A DNA stretch of 64,000 nt from Fallopia convolvulus (taxonomy: Eukaryota; Streptophyta; Magnoliopsida; Caryophyllales; Polygonaceae), in contig OZ024723.1 of NCBI GenBank assembly GCA_964016875.1, positions 10,383,343 through 10,447,342 of the forward strand. The letters are read 5' to 3'. Both the position numbers and the translations under genes were made by a program. The notes under the pieces are model-generated. The model was given only the letters and a program-made list of their open reading frames with translations. It was not told the DNA's origin and did not search any database. Shown one piece after another: positions 20,854-32,267 of this stretch; position 1 is the stretch's first letter; each line of letters begins with the position of its first letter.

Positions 20854-21750
20854 TTATTCTTTGAGGTGCCCATTTAGAAAGGCCGTCTTCACATCCATCT
20901 GGTATAGCTTGAATCCTTTGTGGGCTGCATAGGCTATGAGAAGACGGATGACCTCGATCCTTGCAACTGGTGCGAAGGTCTCGTCATAGTCGATCCCCTC
21001 TTCTTGTCTGTAGCCTTGAGCAACCAAACGAGCCTTGTTCCTAGCTACGGCTCCAGTATCATCGAGCTTGTTCCGAAAGACCCATCGAGTTCCTATGATA
21101 TTCTTGTTTTTGGGCCTAGGAACTAGCTTCCACACCTTGTTCCTCTCAAATTGGTGTAGTTCTTCTTGCATGGCTTGGATCCAGTCTGGGTCCTTTAGGG
21201 CTTCTTTGATGCTTTTTGGTTCCACCAGTGAGACAAAGGCGTTAAAAGCACAAAAATTATTGAGAGAGGAGCGAGTAAGAACACCTTTGTCATATGGAGT
21301 GATGATGTTGTCAATAGGGTGATCTCTCTTTTGGTGGTAGTTTCTTGTTCGAATGTGTGAGACATCAACCTGTTCCCTTGACTCTTCTTCATCTGTGTCT
21401 TGAGCCTCCTCTTCCTCTGGGGAACAGTTATGCTCAACTTCTTCGCTGGGACTTACGTCAGGATTCTCTTCGAAGTTCCCTCGTTGTTCCCCCTGAACAC
21501 TGGATTCTGGCATACTTCCATTTTGGGGAACAAGAGAGTTCGATGCATCTTGCGGTTCTTTTGTTGAGGAGGGAACTTCAAAGGAGATTTGATCTGTGGA
21601 GTTTTGATCTCCTTCGTTGTTCCCTGATTGTGGGACATTGTTCCCACTTGGATAGTCTTCATCTCTCTTTCTTGGTTCATCCTCGTCGTCTTCTTCTTCT
21701 TGTCTGACCAGCTTGAACAGAGTTCCCTTTCCTTGGGCTTCTGTTCCCAT
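20854..21750 (-). pseudogene. copia integrase tail and reverse transcriptase N-part
   Basis: Starts in an acidic, low-complexity linker (EEEDDEDEPRKRDED...) after integrase and leads into RT with DPDWIQAMQEEL, FERNKVWKLVPRP, GTRWVFRNKLDD, KARLVAQGY and FAPVARIEVIRLL, up to the first catalytic Asp in YQMDVKTAFLNG. It stops at TAA directly before VYVAQPPGF, the next conserved RT block, so a single codon change separates the two halves. Confidence 0.93.
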
Positions 21751-21762
21751 CTTTACAGATTT

Positions 21763-22584
21763 TTAGTCGAAGATGACGTGAATGCTTTCCTCTATCTTCT
21801 TGGTCCTCTTGTTGTAGACCCTGTACGCCTTGCTTTGGGAAGAGTATCCCAGGAATATCCCTTCATCGCTCCTGGGGTCAAATTTGCCGAGGTTGTCCTT
21901 CCCATTGTTGTGGACGAAGCATTTGCATCCAAAGGTCCTTAGATGAGAGATGTTTGGCTTTCTTCCTTTGATCAGCTCATAGGATGTCTTTTTGATCATG
22001 GGCCTTGTCATTGCTCGATTTAGAATGTAGGTAGCAGTGGAAATAGCTTCGGCCCAGAAATGTGCAGGAACTCCACTTTCCAACATCATGGCTCTCGCCA
22101 TATCTTCTAGAGTTCTGTTTTTCCTCTCTACCACACCATTTTTTTGAGGAGTCCGAGGAGCTGAGAAATTGTGGGATACACCATTGTTGTCACAGTACCT
22201 TAGGAACTCTGAGTTCTTGAACTCAGTTCCGTGGTCAGATCTGAGTGACTTGAGCTTGATTCCCATGCTTACTTCCATCCTCTTGATTAGTCTCTCGAAC
22301 TCTTTGAAGGTATCTGATTTTGATCTCAAGAAAAGTACCCATGTAAATCTCGAAAAGTCATCAATTAGGACATACATGTACCTTTTTCCTCCGTAGCTTT
22401 CAGTGTCCATGGGACCACAGAGATCCATGTGTATTAGTTCCAATGGTCTTGTAGTGCTGACCACCTTCTTGGGTTTGAATGAGCTCCTGGTCTGCTTCCC
22501 ACGAACATATGCTTCGCACATTTTGACTCCTTCAAGGTTGATTCGTGGGAGACCAATGACTAGATCCTGTAGATAAAGCTTCAA
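21763..22584 (-). pseudogene. copia integrase
   Basis: Contains the end of the HHCC finger (CEAYVRGKQ), the rve core with IDDFSRFTWV (first Asp), RSDHGTEF (second Asp) and KNGVVERKNRTL (Glu), then the copia C-terminal block (RTFGCKCFVHN, GIFLGYSSQSKAYRVYN). The catalytic triad is intact. A TAA at the end (after HVIFD) breaks continuity with RT. Confidence 0.94.
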
Positions 22585-22614
22585 GATTTGATTGATACCT
22601 GCGTGTCCTAATCT

Positions 22615-23016
22615 TCAGTGCCAGAGTTCCGTTTCATCGAGGGAACTTGCCAAGCACAGTTTCCTTGGTGGCTCAAATTCTGTATCCACCACATAAATGT
22701 TGTTGGATCTTCTTCCCTTCAGGATAATTTTGTTTGTCTTCTTGTTGATCACCAGACACTCTTTTGAATCAAAGGTGACAATGTTGTTCCCTTGATCACA
22801 TATTTGAGAAACGCTCAAGAGATTGAAACCCAGATCTTTCACCAAGTTAACGTTGTTGATCTTGATTGATTTGTTGAGTAGCACTTCCCCTGTGCCGAAG
22901 GACACGTGACCTCCTTCGGCCTTTGGGTAGAGTGATATGAGGTTGTCTTTGTTTCCGGTCATGTGGTTGGAGCATCCACTGTCAATGACCCATGTACTGT
23001 TCCCCCTCTCTGCCAC
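22615..23016 (-). pseudogene. copia aspartic protease
   Basis: Retropepsin motif STWVIDSGCSNHMTG at the start, then FGTGEVLLNKSIKI and LGFNLLSVSQICDQG. It ends at LWH followed by TGA, where related elements have Arg in the LWHRRLGH pre-integrase motif: a CGA to TGA change. Confidence 0.92.
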
Positions 23017-23028
23017 CTACAAGAAAAG

Positions 23029-23691
23029 TTAGTTTTTGAGGACCCAGGCAAGATGACTCTTGCCTGGTCCCTTGCAAGGGAAGACAGTCTCAAATAGCAC
23101 ATAATCAGCAATGTTAATGTCACGAGAGTACTCGTTATAGGCAAAGTTCCTATGGTTGTTTCTTTTAGTGGGAACTCTAGCCGGCTTGTTGGTTTGTTGA
23201 TTCTGCCTGTTCCAGTACTCGTGGTTTCTCTGGGCTTGGGCCTTAGTTTTGGGACAACTTTCCTTGTAGTGCCCATGAGCACCACAGTTCCAGCAGGTCT
23301 TATAGTATTCTCCTAGGTAGTACTTAGGATGGGGTCTCTGTATCCTGTTCCTATCCATAGTCTCCTTGTTGTATACTCTAGACCTATTTCCCTTAGCTAC
23401 TTGAACATACAACTTATGTCCAGTGTTCCCAGTGTAATAATCTACTTCTCCATTCACCCCACTTTCCAGAACACGGATTTTCTCTTCTAAGTGTGCATTT
23501 TTCTGTTTCTCACACTGAAGCTCTAAGGCCCTACACTCATTGATCTCTTTTTCACTCAAAGGGTACTTTCCTTTTCTAGGGCTCTCTGATTCATACCCTA
23601 TTCCGTGTCTAGCAGGGACAAACTTGGTTTGGGAACTAGAGGCTTCAGAGTTTCCTTTTGTTTTACTTAAGTTTTGTAGAAGGGTGTTCTA
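23029..23691 (-). pseudogene. gag C-terminal part with second zinc knuckle
   Basis: Continues the gag frame after an in-frame TAG at 23689. It has a coiled-coil-like stretch (ECRALELQCEKQKNAHLEEK) and a CCHC-type knuckle CWNCGAHGHYKESC. The frame ends near 23029 with two close stops before the protease; the DNA there (CTAACTTTTCTTGTAG on the minus strand) looks like a splice acceptor, so an intron cannot be excluded. Confidence 0.85.
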
Positions 23692-25002
23692 ATCACTTTC
23701 TAGAGTTTTAAGCTCATCTTCGAGTTTTACGATGTGAGACAAATAGGACTGAAGTTTTTCTAGAAGGGACACACAGTTGGGACATGGCTCAAGACCAACT
23801 AGTTCAGCATTTGTGTGTTCCGATTTTTCCAACTTCTTTTGCAATTTAATGTTGTCTTTAACAAGGCTTGAAAGAATTTTTAGCAACTCAGGCTTTTCAT
23901 AATTATTCAAGGAAGCAAGAACGGATTCAGTAGTTACCTCACTGGGTTGTTCCCCAGTGGTGTCTCCTATGGCCATTGCGCACATGTCAGGTGATGCCCA
24001 GGATTCGGGATCTTCGTCTTCGTCATCGTCCCAGGTGGCGATGTAGGCCTTCTTCCCTTGCTTACGGTCGTCAGTTCCCAGTGGGCACTCCTTTGCGAAG
24101 TGTCCCTTTTTGTAACACTTGTAGCATGTGACGTCCGAAAGATCCTTCTCAGCAGGTTTTCTTTGGGAACTCTGTCCTTTCTGTGAGTTCCCATTTCCCT
24201 TTTTGAACTTTCCCTTGTAGAAGGATCGAAGGGCCCTTGTTACGAGAACTAGTTCCTCATCCTCTTCTTCTTCAGATTCTTCATGTTGCTCTTGAACACA
24301 CTTGAGCACTTTTTCAAGTTTGAGGGCGATCCCTTGGTGTGCCCTCTTTTGCTCCTTGTCATCTATCTTTCTTTTCTCATGTCCCACCAGTTTTCCAAAG
24401 ACCTGGTGAAGCATAAGAGTTCTGTTTTCAGGGTTCTCCTTGAACATCGTTCTTTCATTTGCCCACTCTCCAGTCAGCCCGTTGAAGAGTTGTTGAACCT
24501 TCATTTTGTTAGTGATTTCCTCCTTAGGGATCCCAAGACCAGCCATCTTAGTGCAAAGTCCCTCGAAACGGGATTGGTAACTATCGACGGATTCTCCCAT
24601 TTCTATTTGGAAGTTGAAGAACTCCCTCCTCGCATTCATCTGAAGATCTTCTCGGAGGTCTGAGTTCCCAATGTGCATTTGTTGGATGGCTTCCCACACT
24701 TCCTTCGCTGTGTCTAGATTTGCCACCCTATCACAGTCTTGCACCGTCATAGCGTTCTTGAGGTACTGTATGGCCTTGAAGTTGGCCTCCATACACTTAT
24801 ACCCATTTGGCCCCCATTTGGAGAGGTCATTCTCAATAGCTGGATCAATTTTGAAGTTCCCTTTTTCTATAACGCACCAAGCCTGGTAGTCCTGGCTGCG
24901 CATCCAATTTTTCATGTCGCGTTGCCAGACTTCGAATCTACCAGTGATGAGCCTTGGTGGCTTGCTGTTGTTGTGACCGACTTGGGTGAGTTCGTGAGCC
25001 AT
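23689..25002 (-). pseudogene. copia gag, 437-codon frame
   Basis: Starts MAHELTQVGHNNSKPPRL 39 bases downstream of the primer site. It has the UBN2-like gag core (WQRDMKNWMRSQDYQAWCVI, AKEVWEAIQQMH, LTGEWANER), a zinc knuckle CYKCYKKGHFAKEC at about residue 295, an acidic patch and a C-terminal coiled coil. Two knuckles and a long gag are typical of the SIRE group. The frame ends at TAG where the sequence clearly continues into the next part, so the stop is a mutation. Confidence 0.92.
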
Positions 25003-25040
25003 TTTGAAACCTGCGATGCTAACACAAATCTAGAGCAACC

Positions 25041-25053
25041 TCGCTCTGATACC
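25041..25053 (-). other. primer binding site, initiator-Met tRNA type
   Basis: Minus strand TGGTATCAGAGCG, 2 bases inside the 5' LTR edge at 25056. Confidence 0.95.
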
Positions 25054-25055
25054 AA

Positions 25056-26113
25056 TTGTTGGATCGTAACCGGTTAGCTAGAGCTTGGGAACTGGCTGTT
25101 AAGCTGTTCCCAAGGCAGCGGAAGAAACTATCGCAAGTATTAGAAAGACAGAATGAACACAGTTCCCTTATAAAGGAACCCCACTACAACCAACTAGTTG
25201 TATGGGTAAACCTCTACCTCCGCTTGGAGGATTTTGAATGACTTACTTATATTATTGATTTGTTCCTTAGTTACAAACAGCCAGATTCAAACTTCTCTGT
25301 TCCTACGAGTTCTACCTAACTCTAGCAACACTAATGAATCTTCTCAACTGAGTTTCTAAGCGAACAACAATCACTAAATAAGTAACTCAAACCTTACACC
25401 GAATCGCAGTTCCCTTGCTCCTGGGAACTTGGCTTCACCGTCGTCGAGATCAGACACTCGCCGCCGGAGACTTCTCTTCTTCTTTCTTTTTCTCTGTTGT
25501 GGGTATTTGTGAGTTCTGGGAGAAGTACCCAATCCGAATACTATTATTCATTTGGCTTTATACTCGAGTGCACTTGGGCTTCAATCGCATCTTTCATTTG
25601 TGTCCGAAATGCCCTTTGCTTGGCCCAAGTTGTACTTTCTTCACATGTGACTTCAATTTGAACTAGGTCAACTTCTTGAAATGATCGGACCGTTGGATCA
25701 ATCTTGACAGTCTGTTCCTCAGACTTTGCCTTCATCCTGTCCAAGACAGGATCCCGTGATATGCGTTGATCGGTCCTTGTCTTCACATGTAGGTTCCCAC
25801 GTCGTGGGAACTGTCCTCTTCAGAGTTCCTTTGGGAGTGACTCTACATCGTGTAAGCATGTGTTCTCTGGTCATTCCTGGGAGTTCTCATTTCATGGGAA
25901 CTTTCCTCTTCAGAGTTGCCTTGATGGAAACTCTTCATTGTGTACTTCTGTGATCTTTGGTCATTCCTGGAAGTTCTTTACTCTACCTGTGTTCCTTAGA
26001 AATACTTGATCAAAGCACATTAGTTCCCTTATAGCGTTTGTCATTATCAAAACTCGGAGAACTATATCGTTGTTTCAATGTTTGGAACCAGAGGTCCCAA
26101 CATCGTTCCAACA
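25056..26113 (-). repeat. 5' LTR of the SIRE-like element
   Basis: Matches 15618-16673 with about 2% differences; ends TGTTGGATCG ... GTTCCAACA on the plus strand. Being beside the primer site it is the 5' LTR and would contain the promoter. Confidence 0.95.
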
Positions 26114-26118
26114 AGCTT

Positions 26119-27080
26119 TATTTTTTCCCACTAGTGGTGGCTTGTTCAAGCTATTTTGCAAAAAACTATGCACGAAAAATAAAATAATGCCCCTAGCTTG
26201 GTTCGATCAACTGAAGTTTCTTGCTCAAATCGTGTATAAACTATTTTTGCATATGGAAAGTGCAATACAACTTTTAACATTTTCTTCCTAATTTTTTTTT
26301 ATCAATTTTATTGTATGTAGTTTCTTAAAATATATATTATACAATATTGGGTACATTTAAATAACACCCTTAGTGTATGTAGTAGAAAATATTCTAAACC
26401 ATTTGATTTAATTTATTCAATTCTACTATAAAAAAGTTATCATTTCCTATTTTTGTGATGCAAATATTCTATCATATTTTGTTGTTCTCTACACTATCCC
26501 ACATATTGTAATATGTTTTTTATTTTTTATGAAGTAAATAATCGTATCACTTAATGGTGTTTAATTATTTTATTACATTTCAAAAAAAAATGGAACACAA
26601 TATGAGATAGTAAAATGAGACCGAAGATTTAAACATGCATGCATTTGACAAATTAAATTTCGTCGATGTAAATGTCGTCGTCAATAATAATTTCCTTAAT
26701 TCATGATATTAATACTCATTTTTTTTGTAACCTTTGGACTTTAGTTGAAAAGGAAACAAATGTCGACGATGGTATTATTTCTTTTGAAAAATAAGTTTAA
26801 TATAGCACGAGATTTATAATTCCAGTAGTGCAGGAACAAATAATATTTTTATTGAACTAAAACTTTGTACCTGCACCGCCTATAACAGCGGCAAGAAGTA
26901 CGCACGGGCATCGACTATGATCACGGTGACCGTACTCACTGTTGGCAATCTATTTTTATAGATTCCCACATTCCTACATCATTGTAGGCACCAGGATCAC
27001 GATGATCATAGTCGTGTTCGAAAATATGCAAATTTTACAAGTTCCTGCGTGCATTCTCCACACTTTCCCGATACCATTTG
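26119..27080. other. AT-rich intergenic DNA
   Basis: No gene seen. Around 26908-27015 the word CGACTATGATCA occurs at about 26911 and inverted (TGATCATAGTCG) at about 27003, a small dyad of unknown meaning. Confidence 0.4.
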
Positions 27081-27083
27081 TTC

Positions 27084-27195
27084 TATAAATATTCCATCCC
27101 TTTCATTTTCACTACACGACTCTCCCTCTCATTTTCACTCTTCAATCCACATTTCACTCTTCAATCAACAATGGAATGGCTTCGAGTAAAAACTT
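27084..27195 (+). promoter_or_regulatory. promoter-like remnant with TATAAATA and start codon
   Basis: TATAAATA at 27084-27091 is followed by a CT/CA-rich leader and an ATG in good context (CAACAATGGAATGG, ATG at 27171). The frame closes after 13 codons as the sequence becomes gypsy 3' DNA. This may be the 5' end of a host gene cut off by the retroelement. Confidence 0.3.
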
Positions 27196-28729
27196 TATCC
27201 TTAAGCACTTGAGTGAGAGTGCAAACACATTACCTTGGTGAGGTTTGGAATGGATGAATTCTCTATGCTCTTTGCTTTAGTCAATTGCATGCTAGGACGT
27301 CTTGATCAAGTTATATTTATATGTTGAGTTGCTTTGTGGATTATGAGATGAATGCATGAATTGCAATGTTGTGGTGTGACTTGATTCTATGTCTTGTTTG
27401 AGGACAAACAATGTTTAAACATGGGGGAATTTGATAGCTTACATATAGGTAGTATTTAGGACGCATGTTTTCGTTTCATTTCTTTGTTTTTAGGTAATTT
27501 TAGTTAGTTTCTTTAAGTTATTAGAGTGTCTAGGAGTTTTGAGTTTTTGCACTTGTTCTTGTTGTTTTACAGATTTTAAGGTGAACAAGTGTGAAAGGAA
27601 TGGAAACCGGGGAAAAGAACGCTTGAATTCGGGCCATCCATTGGAGTTGTTGGTTCGACACCTTTGTTTTGCAAGGGTTTGTTCGGGAGCTATAGTAATT
27701 TGATGAAGTTGAATTTGTTATCATTGGAAAGCTAATTCAAAGAGATACAATTCATATTTTTACTCTTAGTCCAAATTCTAACTCGAAAGGAGTCAAAACA
27801 GCTTCCGAAGTGTCACCTAAATCCTGAACCGAGGGGAATGACGTGAGTTGCAGCGGTCTCCGCCTCTTAATGGGCCGAGAATTCAGTCCGCGAGTGCACT
27901 ATATCTCACTATTAATATATTGGGCTTATATCCTACGAGATTGATGTTGCTTAGACCTAGTTTTCTTCTTTATATTAGGTTTTTTGGGAGAAGGAACTCT
28001 CATTCTCATACTTTTCATTCTAGGTTTTACATATTTTCTATGGAGAACTAAGCCCTTTTGCTTAGTCAAACAATTGAAGCATCGTTTAGATAAAAGTTGT
28101 GAGATTTCTAATTCATTATCCACTGTTTGAGTTTAATCTTATATCTTGCTTGAATGTTTATGATTTATTTCAACAGTTTCTAGCCTGATCAACTAGGGTT
28201 TGTTGTTTTTTGATCTATTGCTAGATCTAGAGTGTTAATGGTTGAACATCTCTAGTTCATAGTAGCAACTGCATCGTACTAGTATCTGGTTGTGCTAGTC
28301 TTATGCAGAAGAGATTTGTTTACATTCTAGGGTAAAATCTGGCTGTTTTTTGCTAGAATTGTATCCTATTATATTCCTATCCTTAATGCTGCTATTAAAT
28401 TGAATCATTGATGGTTTCATGGTTGTTTAATTAGTTAGAACTAATAGTATCTGGTTGTGTTGTTAGTTAGAATTGAAAAGGAATTGTAAAATCCATTGCA
28501 TGTGATATTGAGGTGAAATCAATGATCAACTTGTCATACGATTGTGGATATTTGTTTGCCTAAGCTATCTTCCCAAATATTGTTATTCACAAACTTTCTT
28601 AATCTGTTAGCTTTGCATGCTTAGAAGTTTCCACAATACAAAACCACCCTTGTTACTTGTCTGACACAAACTTCATTACAAAAGATAAAACCTGTCTCCC
28701 TATGGATTCGACCCGGACTTCATAAAGAC
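27190..28729 (+). mobile_element. decayed Ty3/gypsy 3' end: polypurine tract and LTR, left part
   Basis: The words TTGAGGACAAACAATG and ATGGGGGAAT (27421-27430) directly before TGATAGC are the typical 3' end of a plant gypsy element: polypurine tract then LTR start at 27432. Near 28690-28715 is CTCCCTATGGATTCGACCC, which usually lies near the 3' end of such LTRs. The LTR is interrupted at 28729 by the next element and seems to resume at 47384-47451, ending TGTTATCA. No coding part of this element is visible. Confidence 0.6.
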
Positions 28730-29266
28730 TGTTGGGCCCTCCGAAATCCAGCCCAGAAGAGCATCGAAAGCCTAGAATGATTAGCCCAAATTGTTGGTTA
28801 AAGAAGAAGGCCGAAGAATTAGTCAAAGCACGGCGAAGATCCCGGGTTCAGTAATTACCCACTTCAACGGCTACCTCATTCATGCCGGTGGCGAAATCTC
28901 CGGGATATGCGAGGCGCTCCATCAACGGTCCAAAAGGAAAGAGGAGGTTATAAAACAAGGACAAGGCGGACGTAGAGGGGACATAGGCTGACACACCCGA
29001 AATCAAGTGCTAAAAGTTCAATTCATTCCTTTACAATCTTTCTACTCAAGAGTTCGTTTGTATCGATCGGATATTCATTTACAATCTCAATAACATTGCA
29101 AACACCACCATTTGTTCGCCTTTATTCTTTTACTTACTCTTATTCTCTGATATTCCCTTTTACTTTACGCTCAATTTATAATTTTTAACACGTTGTGACT
29201 GCCTTTTGGTTAGGATTCCCTCATCTTAACAAGTAACGCGTTTGTGCGGTTAATCTGCCCAAAACA
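28730..29266 (+). repeat. 5' LTR of the outer Tat-like element
   Basis: TGTTGGGCCC ... CTGCCCAAAACA, 537 bp. It is followed by a primer site after 2 bases, which identifies it as the 5' LTR. Confidence 0.95.
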
Positions 29267-29268
29267 AT

Positions 29269-29286
29269 TGGCGCCCACCGTGGGGC
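29269..29286 (+). other. primer binding site of the outer Tat-like element
   Basis: TGGCGCCCACCGTGGGGC, 2 bases past the LTR; this TGGCGCC-type site is common in plant Tat elements. The inner copy has the same site on the minus strand at 41045-41062. I do not name the tRNA. Confidence 0.85.
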
Positions 29287-29336
29287 CCTAGCCAAAAAGA
29301 GGTCACGCTAAAGCAACAACAAAATCTCCCAACGAG

Positions 29337-30911
29337 ATGGACGGAATCCAAACTACCTATAGTCACGTAGGAGATCTCGACAATCATGAGGTCAATGAGG
29401 AAACAAACAATCAAGGTACCGGGAACGTGGACGGTACCGGGAACATAGATGGAGTCGGGAATGCGGATGGAGTCGAGCAAGGCTCCGGAAACACCAATGG
29501 CAACCCTGGTACTTCCGAGAAACGAGGGGTTGGAGGAGGCGATGCCGATGTCATCATGGAACTCCGATCAACGATGATTGCTCTCCAGAAGGACCTAGAA
29601 AGCCAGAAAGAAGCTAATGCCAAATTCACCGAGGTATATGAGAAGCAAATTGAAACTTTAACTAATGAGCGTAATTTTCTTTGATCCCAGGTACAATTAG
29701 CTCCGACTCGCCCCCGAGGAACCGATGTGGTGGAAGGAGTCGCTAGAGGATTAGATATGGACGATCCAAGTGTCGTAACACCCGATATCGTCAGACCAGT
29801 AACCGGGTATCAGGTAAATGGTAATTGCTTAAGGGCGATACGGGAAGATACTGAGGTTTCCCAATTACGGGAACGCCTTCGAGCCTTGGAAGACCGAATT
29901 ACTCAGGTCCCAAGGGCACCTCAACCGATAGCGATGGAAAGAAGGGACGGTTACACCGATTCTCCCTTCGTGCCCTCTATCGCAAGAGTTGATATCTCCC
30001 GGAAGTATCATGTCCCTGACGTACCTAAGTACGAAGGGGTAACAGATCCCGATCAACATATAGCTTCATTTAAACATGCTATGAATATTAGCACAGTCCC
30101 TTTTGACATGAAGGAGATTGTTATGTGTCGTTGGTTCGGGAACACGTTATCTGGACCCGCACTTAATTGGCATTCGCACTTACCTCTTGGGAGTATCTCA
30201 TCTTTTGCCGAGTTAATTGACAAGTTCAGGATCAGGTTCGCAAGCAGTCGACATGCTAAGAAATGATCAAGTGATTTGTACCGCTTAGTCCAGAGACCGG
30301 GTGAATCTCTGAAAACTTTCCTCAACCGCTATAACGAGGAATTGGTGACCATTGAAGGATGTGATGCCGCTACAGCTGTGGAGGCATTCCGAAGGGGCAT
30401 ATTAGTATGTAATCCCGAGCTGTATCGTGAATTAACTAAATACCCTTGTTCGAATTTTGATGAAGTACAGGTAAAAGCGTTAGCACATGTTCGACTAGAG
30501 GAAGATGACCTCTTCGTCGAAAAAGAAATCATCCCTAACCGACCCGACCGGAGACTGGGAAGGCGAGAACAAAGATACGCCCCGTACCCTACCGTACCTC
30601 ATACCAAGACAACCGTCAATGCAATGATAGCCAGACAAGGTGAAAAATACGAGAATCCCAGACTACCTCCAAAACTCTCTCACTACAATTTCCGCGTGGA
30701 TGCAACCGAGGTAGTTCGAACCCTCAACACCATGGGGGATACTGTTAAATGGCCTCGAAAGAGTAACGTGCCCCCGCATCAGAAGGAGAAGTCTAGATGG
30801 TGTGATTTCCACTTTGACCACAGGCACCGGACCGACGAGTGCATCGCGTTGCGAAAGGAGGTGAGCGAATTATTATGAAGGGGGCATCTCAGAGAATTAA
30901 TATCGGAAAAA
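29337..30911 (+). pseudogene. gypsy gag with three CGA-to-TGA stops
   Basis: Gag begins MDGIQTTYSHVGDLDNHEV, goes through Gly/Asp/Asn-rich short repeats (GTGNVDG, GTGNIDG, GVGNADG), a coiled-coil stretch (LRSTMIALQKDLESQKEAN) and the retrotrans_gag core (ASFKHAMNIS, CRWFGNTLSGPALNW, LIDKFRIRFASSRHAKK, RPGESLKTFLNRYNEE). It ends with a WCDFHFDHRHRTDEC motif. The frame is cut by TGA at about 29682, 30264 and 30876. In the inner copy all three codons are CGA (Arg), so each is a single C-to-T change at a CpG. Confidence 0.93.
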
Positions 30912-31613
30912 GTGAAGGAGCAGCTGGAGCGCAACAGAGAGAAAGCTAGTCCGCCGCCCCCACCGAAGCACACCGGAGTAATTAATGTTATCACAGGGGG
31001 ATCAGAAATTTGCGGTATAACGTACTCCGCAGCCAAAAGGATCGCAAGGGATACAAGAAGAGAGTGCCCTAAAGCTCCTTCACAATCAAGTTTTGCCATG
31101 ATGCCGATTACCTTCGACGATGTCGAAGAAGAGGAAGTTCACCATGACTGCTTGATAACTTCTTTAACGATAGCCAATTTCCTTGTCAAAAGAATCTTAG
31201 TTGATAATGGAAGCTCCACTAATTTACTCATGTTGGATGCTTTGTACAGCTTAGGTTTCGGGATGGACGATATTGTAAAGAAGTCGACGACTTTAGTAGG
31301 CTTCAGTGGGGAATCACGCAACACATTAGGGGAGATATCCTTACCCATCGTCGCAGGAGGAGTTAACTATCAAGTAAAATTCCAAGTACTTGATTGCCCT
31401 TCACCTTTTAATGTCATTCTGGGCAGGCTATGGATACATGGAATGAGGGTTATCCCCTGTACATATCATCAATGTGTAAAGTTCCCGACACCATGGGGAG
31501 GTCAAGAAATCAAGGGAGAACAGAAATTAGCAAGGGAGTGCTATTCCATAATAATGAAAGCAACGACTTCCAAAAACTTACAGCTTGAAGCAGGGAGGAA
31601 GGCGTCAGATTAG
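30912..31613 (+). pseudogene. gypsy aspartic protease region
   Basis: Continues from gag and carries the retropepsin core RILVDNGSSTNLLMLDAL (DNG in place of DTG/DSG, as also in the inner copy) and FNVILGRLWIHGM. The frame ends at TAG after KASD. The same TAG is present at the same place in the inner copy (38705), so this stop is shared rather than private to one copy. Confidence 0.88.
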
Positions 31614-31676
31614 CAAATAAAGGACTGTAGAACAACCACTTACTATGTAAAGCCGGAGACGCCAGAGCTCGAAGAG

Positions 31677-32267
31677 GTGGCTCTTGATCCATTAGAACCA
31701 TCCAAGAAAATCAAAATAGGAGCAGATCTGGAACCAACTTTACGTAAGCAAATAGTGGAGTTTCTACGGTCCTACAGTGATTGTTTCGCCTGGTCAAACG
31801 AGGATATGGTAGGCATTGATCCCGACGTGATTACCCACGCCTTGAATGTCAACAAGAAGGTACCACCAGTGAAACAGAAAAGGCGTAAGTTCGCTCCCGA
31901 ACGAAATCAGGTAATCAATGATGAGGTAAAATCCTTACTTGAATCTGGAAAAATTAGAGAAGTAAAATATCCTGATTGGCTTGCGAACGTGGTTGTCTTT
32001 AAAAAGAAAAATGGTAAATGTCGCGTTTGCGTGGACTTTACCGATCTAAACAAAGCATGCCCCAAAGACTCGTTCCCCTTGCCTCATATAGATGCAATGG
32101 TGGATGCGACGACAGTGCATGAACTTTTGACTTTCATGGATGCATTTAGTGGATATCATGAAATAAGGATGCATCCTGATGATCAAGAAAAAACTGCATT
32201 CGTAACCAATCATGGAATTTATTGTTACAAAGTTATGCTTTTCAGGTTAAAAAACGCAGGTGCTACT
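31677..32267 (+). pseudogene. gypsy reverse transcriptase, N-terminal half
   Basis: Contains CVDFTDLNKACPKDSFPLP, FMDAFSGYHEIRMHPDD (first catalytic Asp) and YCYKVMLFRLKNAGAT. At 32268 the sequence passes into the LTR of the inner element, so the open frame to 32381 is a fusion with LTR sequence. The other half is at 41588. The CTACT duplication lies within the codons for Ala-Thr-Tyr. Confidence 0.93.

Larger units (their letters stand above)
15618..26113 (-). mobile_element. full-length Ty1/copia element, SIRE/Maximus-like, TSD AGCTT
   Basis: Two LTRs of 1056 and 1058 bp bound a 10.5-kb unit flanked by the 5-bp duplication AGCTT (15613-15617, 26114-26118). The minus-strand order is primer site, gag with zinc knuckles, protease, integrase, reverse transcriptase and RNase H, then about 3 kb with an extra ORF region before the polypurine tract. 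Long LTRs, a large gag and an extra 3' ORF point to the SIRE/Maximus group of plant copia. By hand count the LTRs differ at about 22 positions plus three small indels, about 2%. At least five in-frame stops make it defective. It landed 10 bases past the GDSL pseudogene stop codon. Confidence 0.96.
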
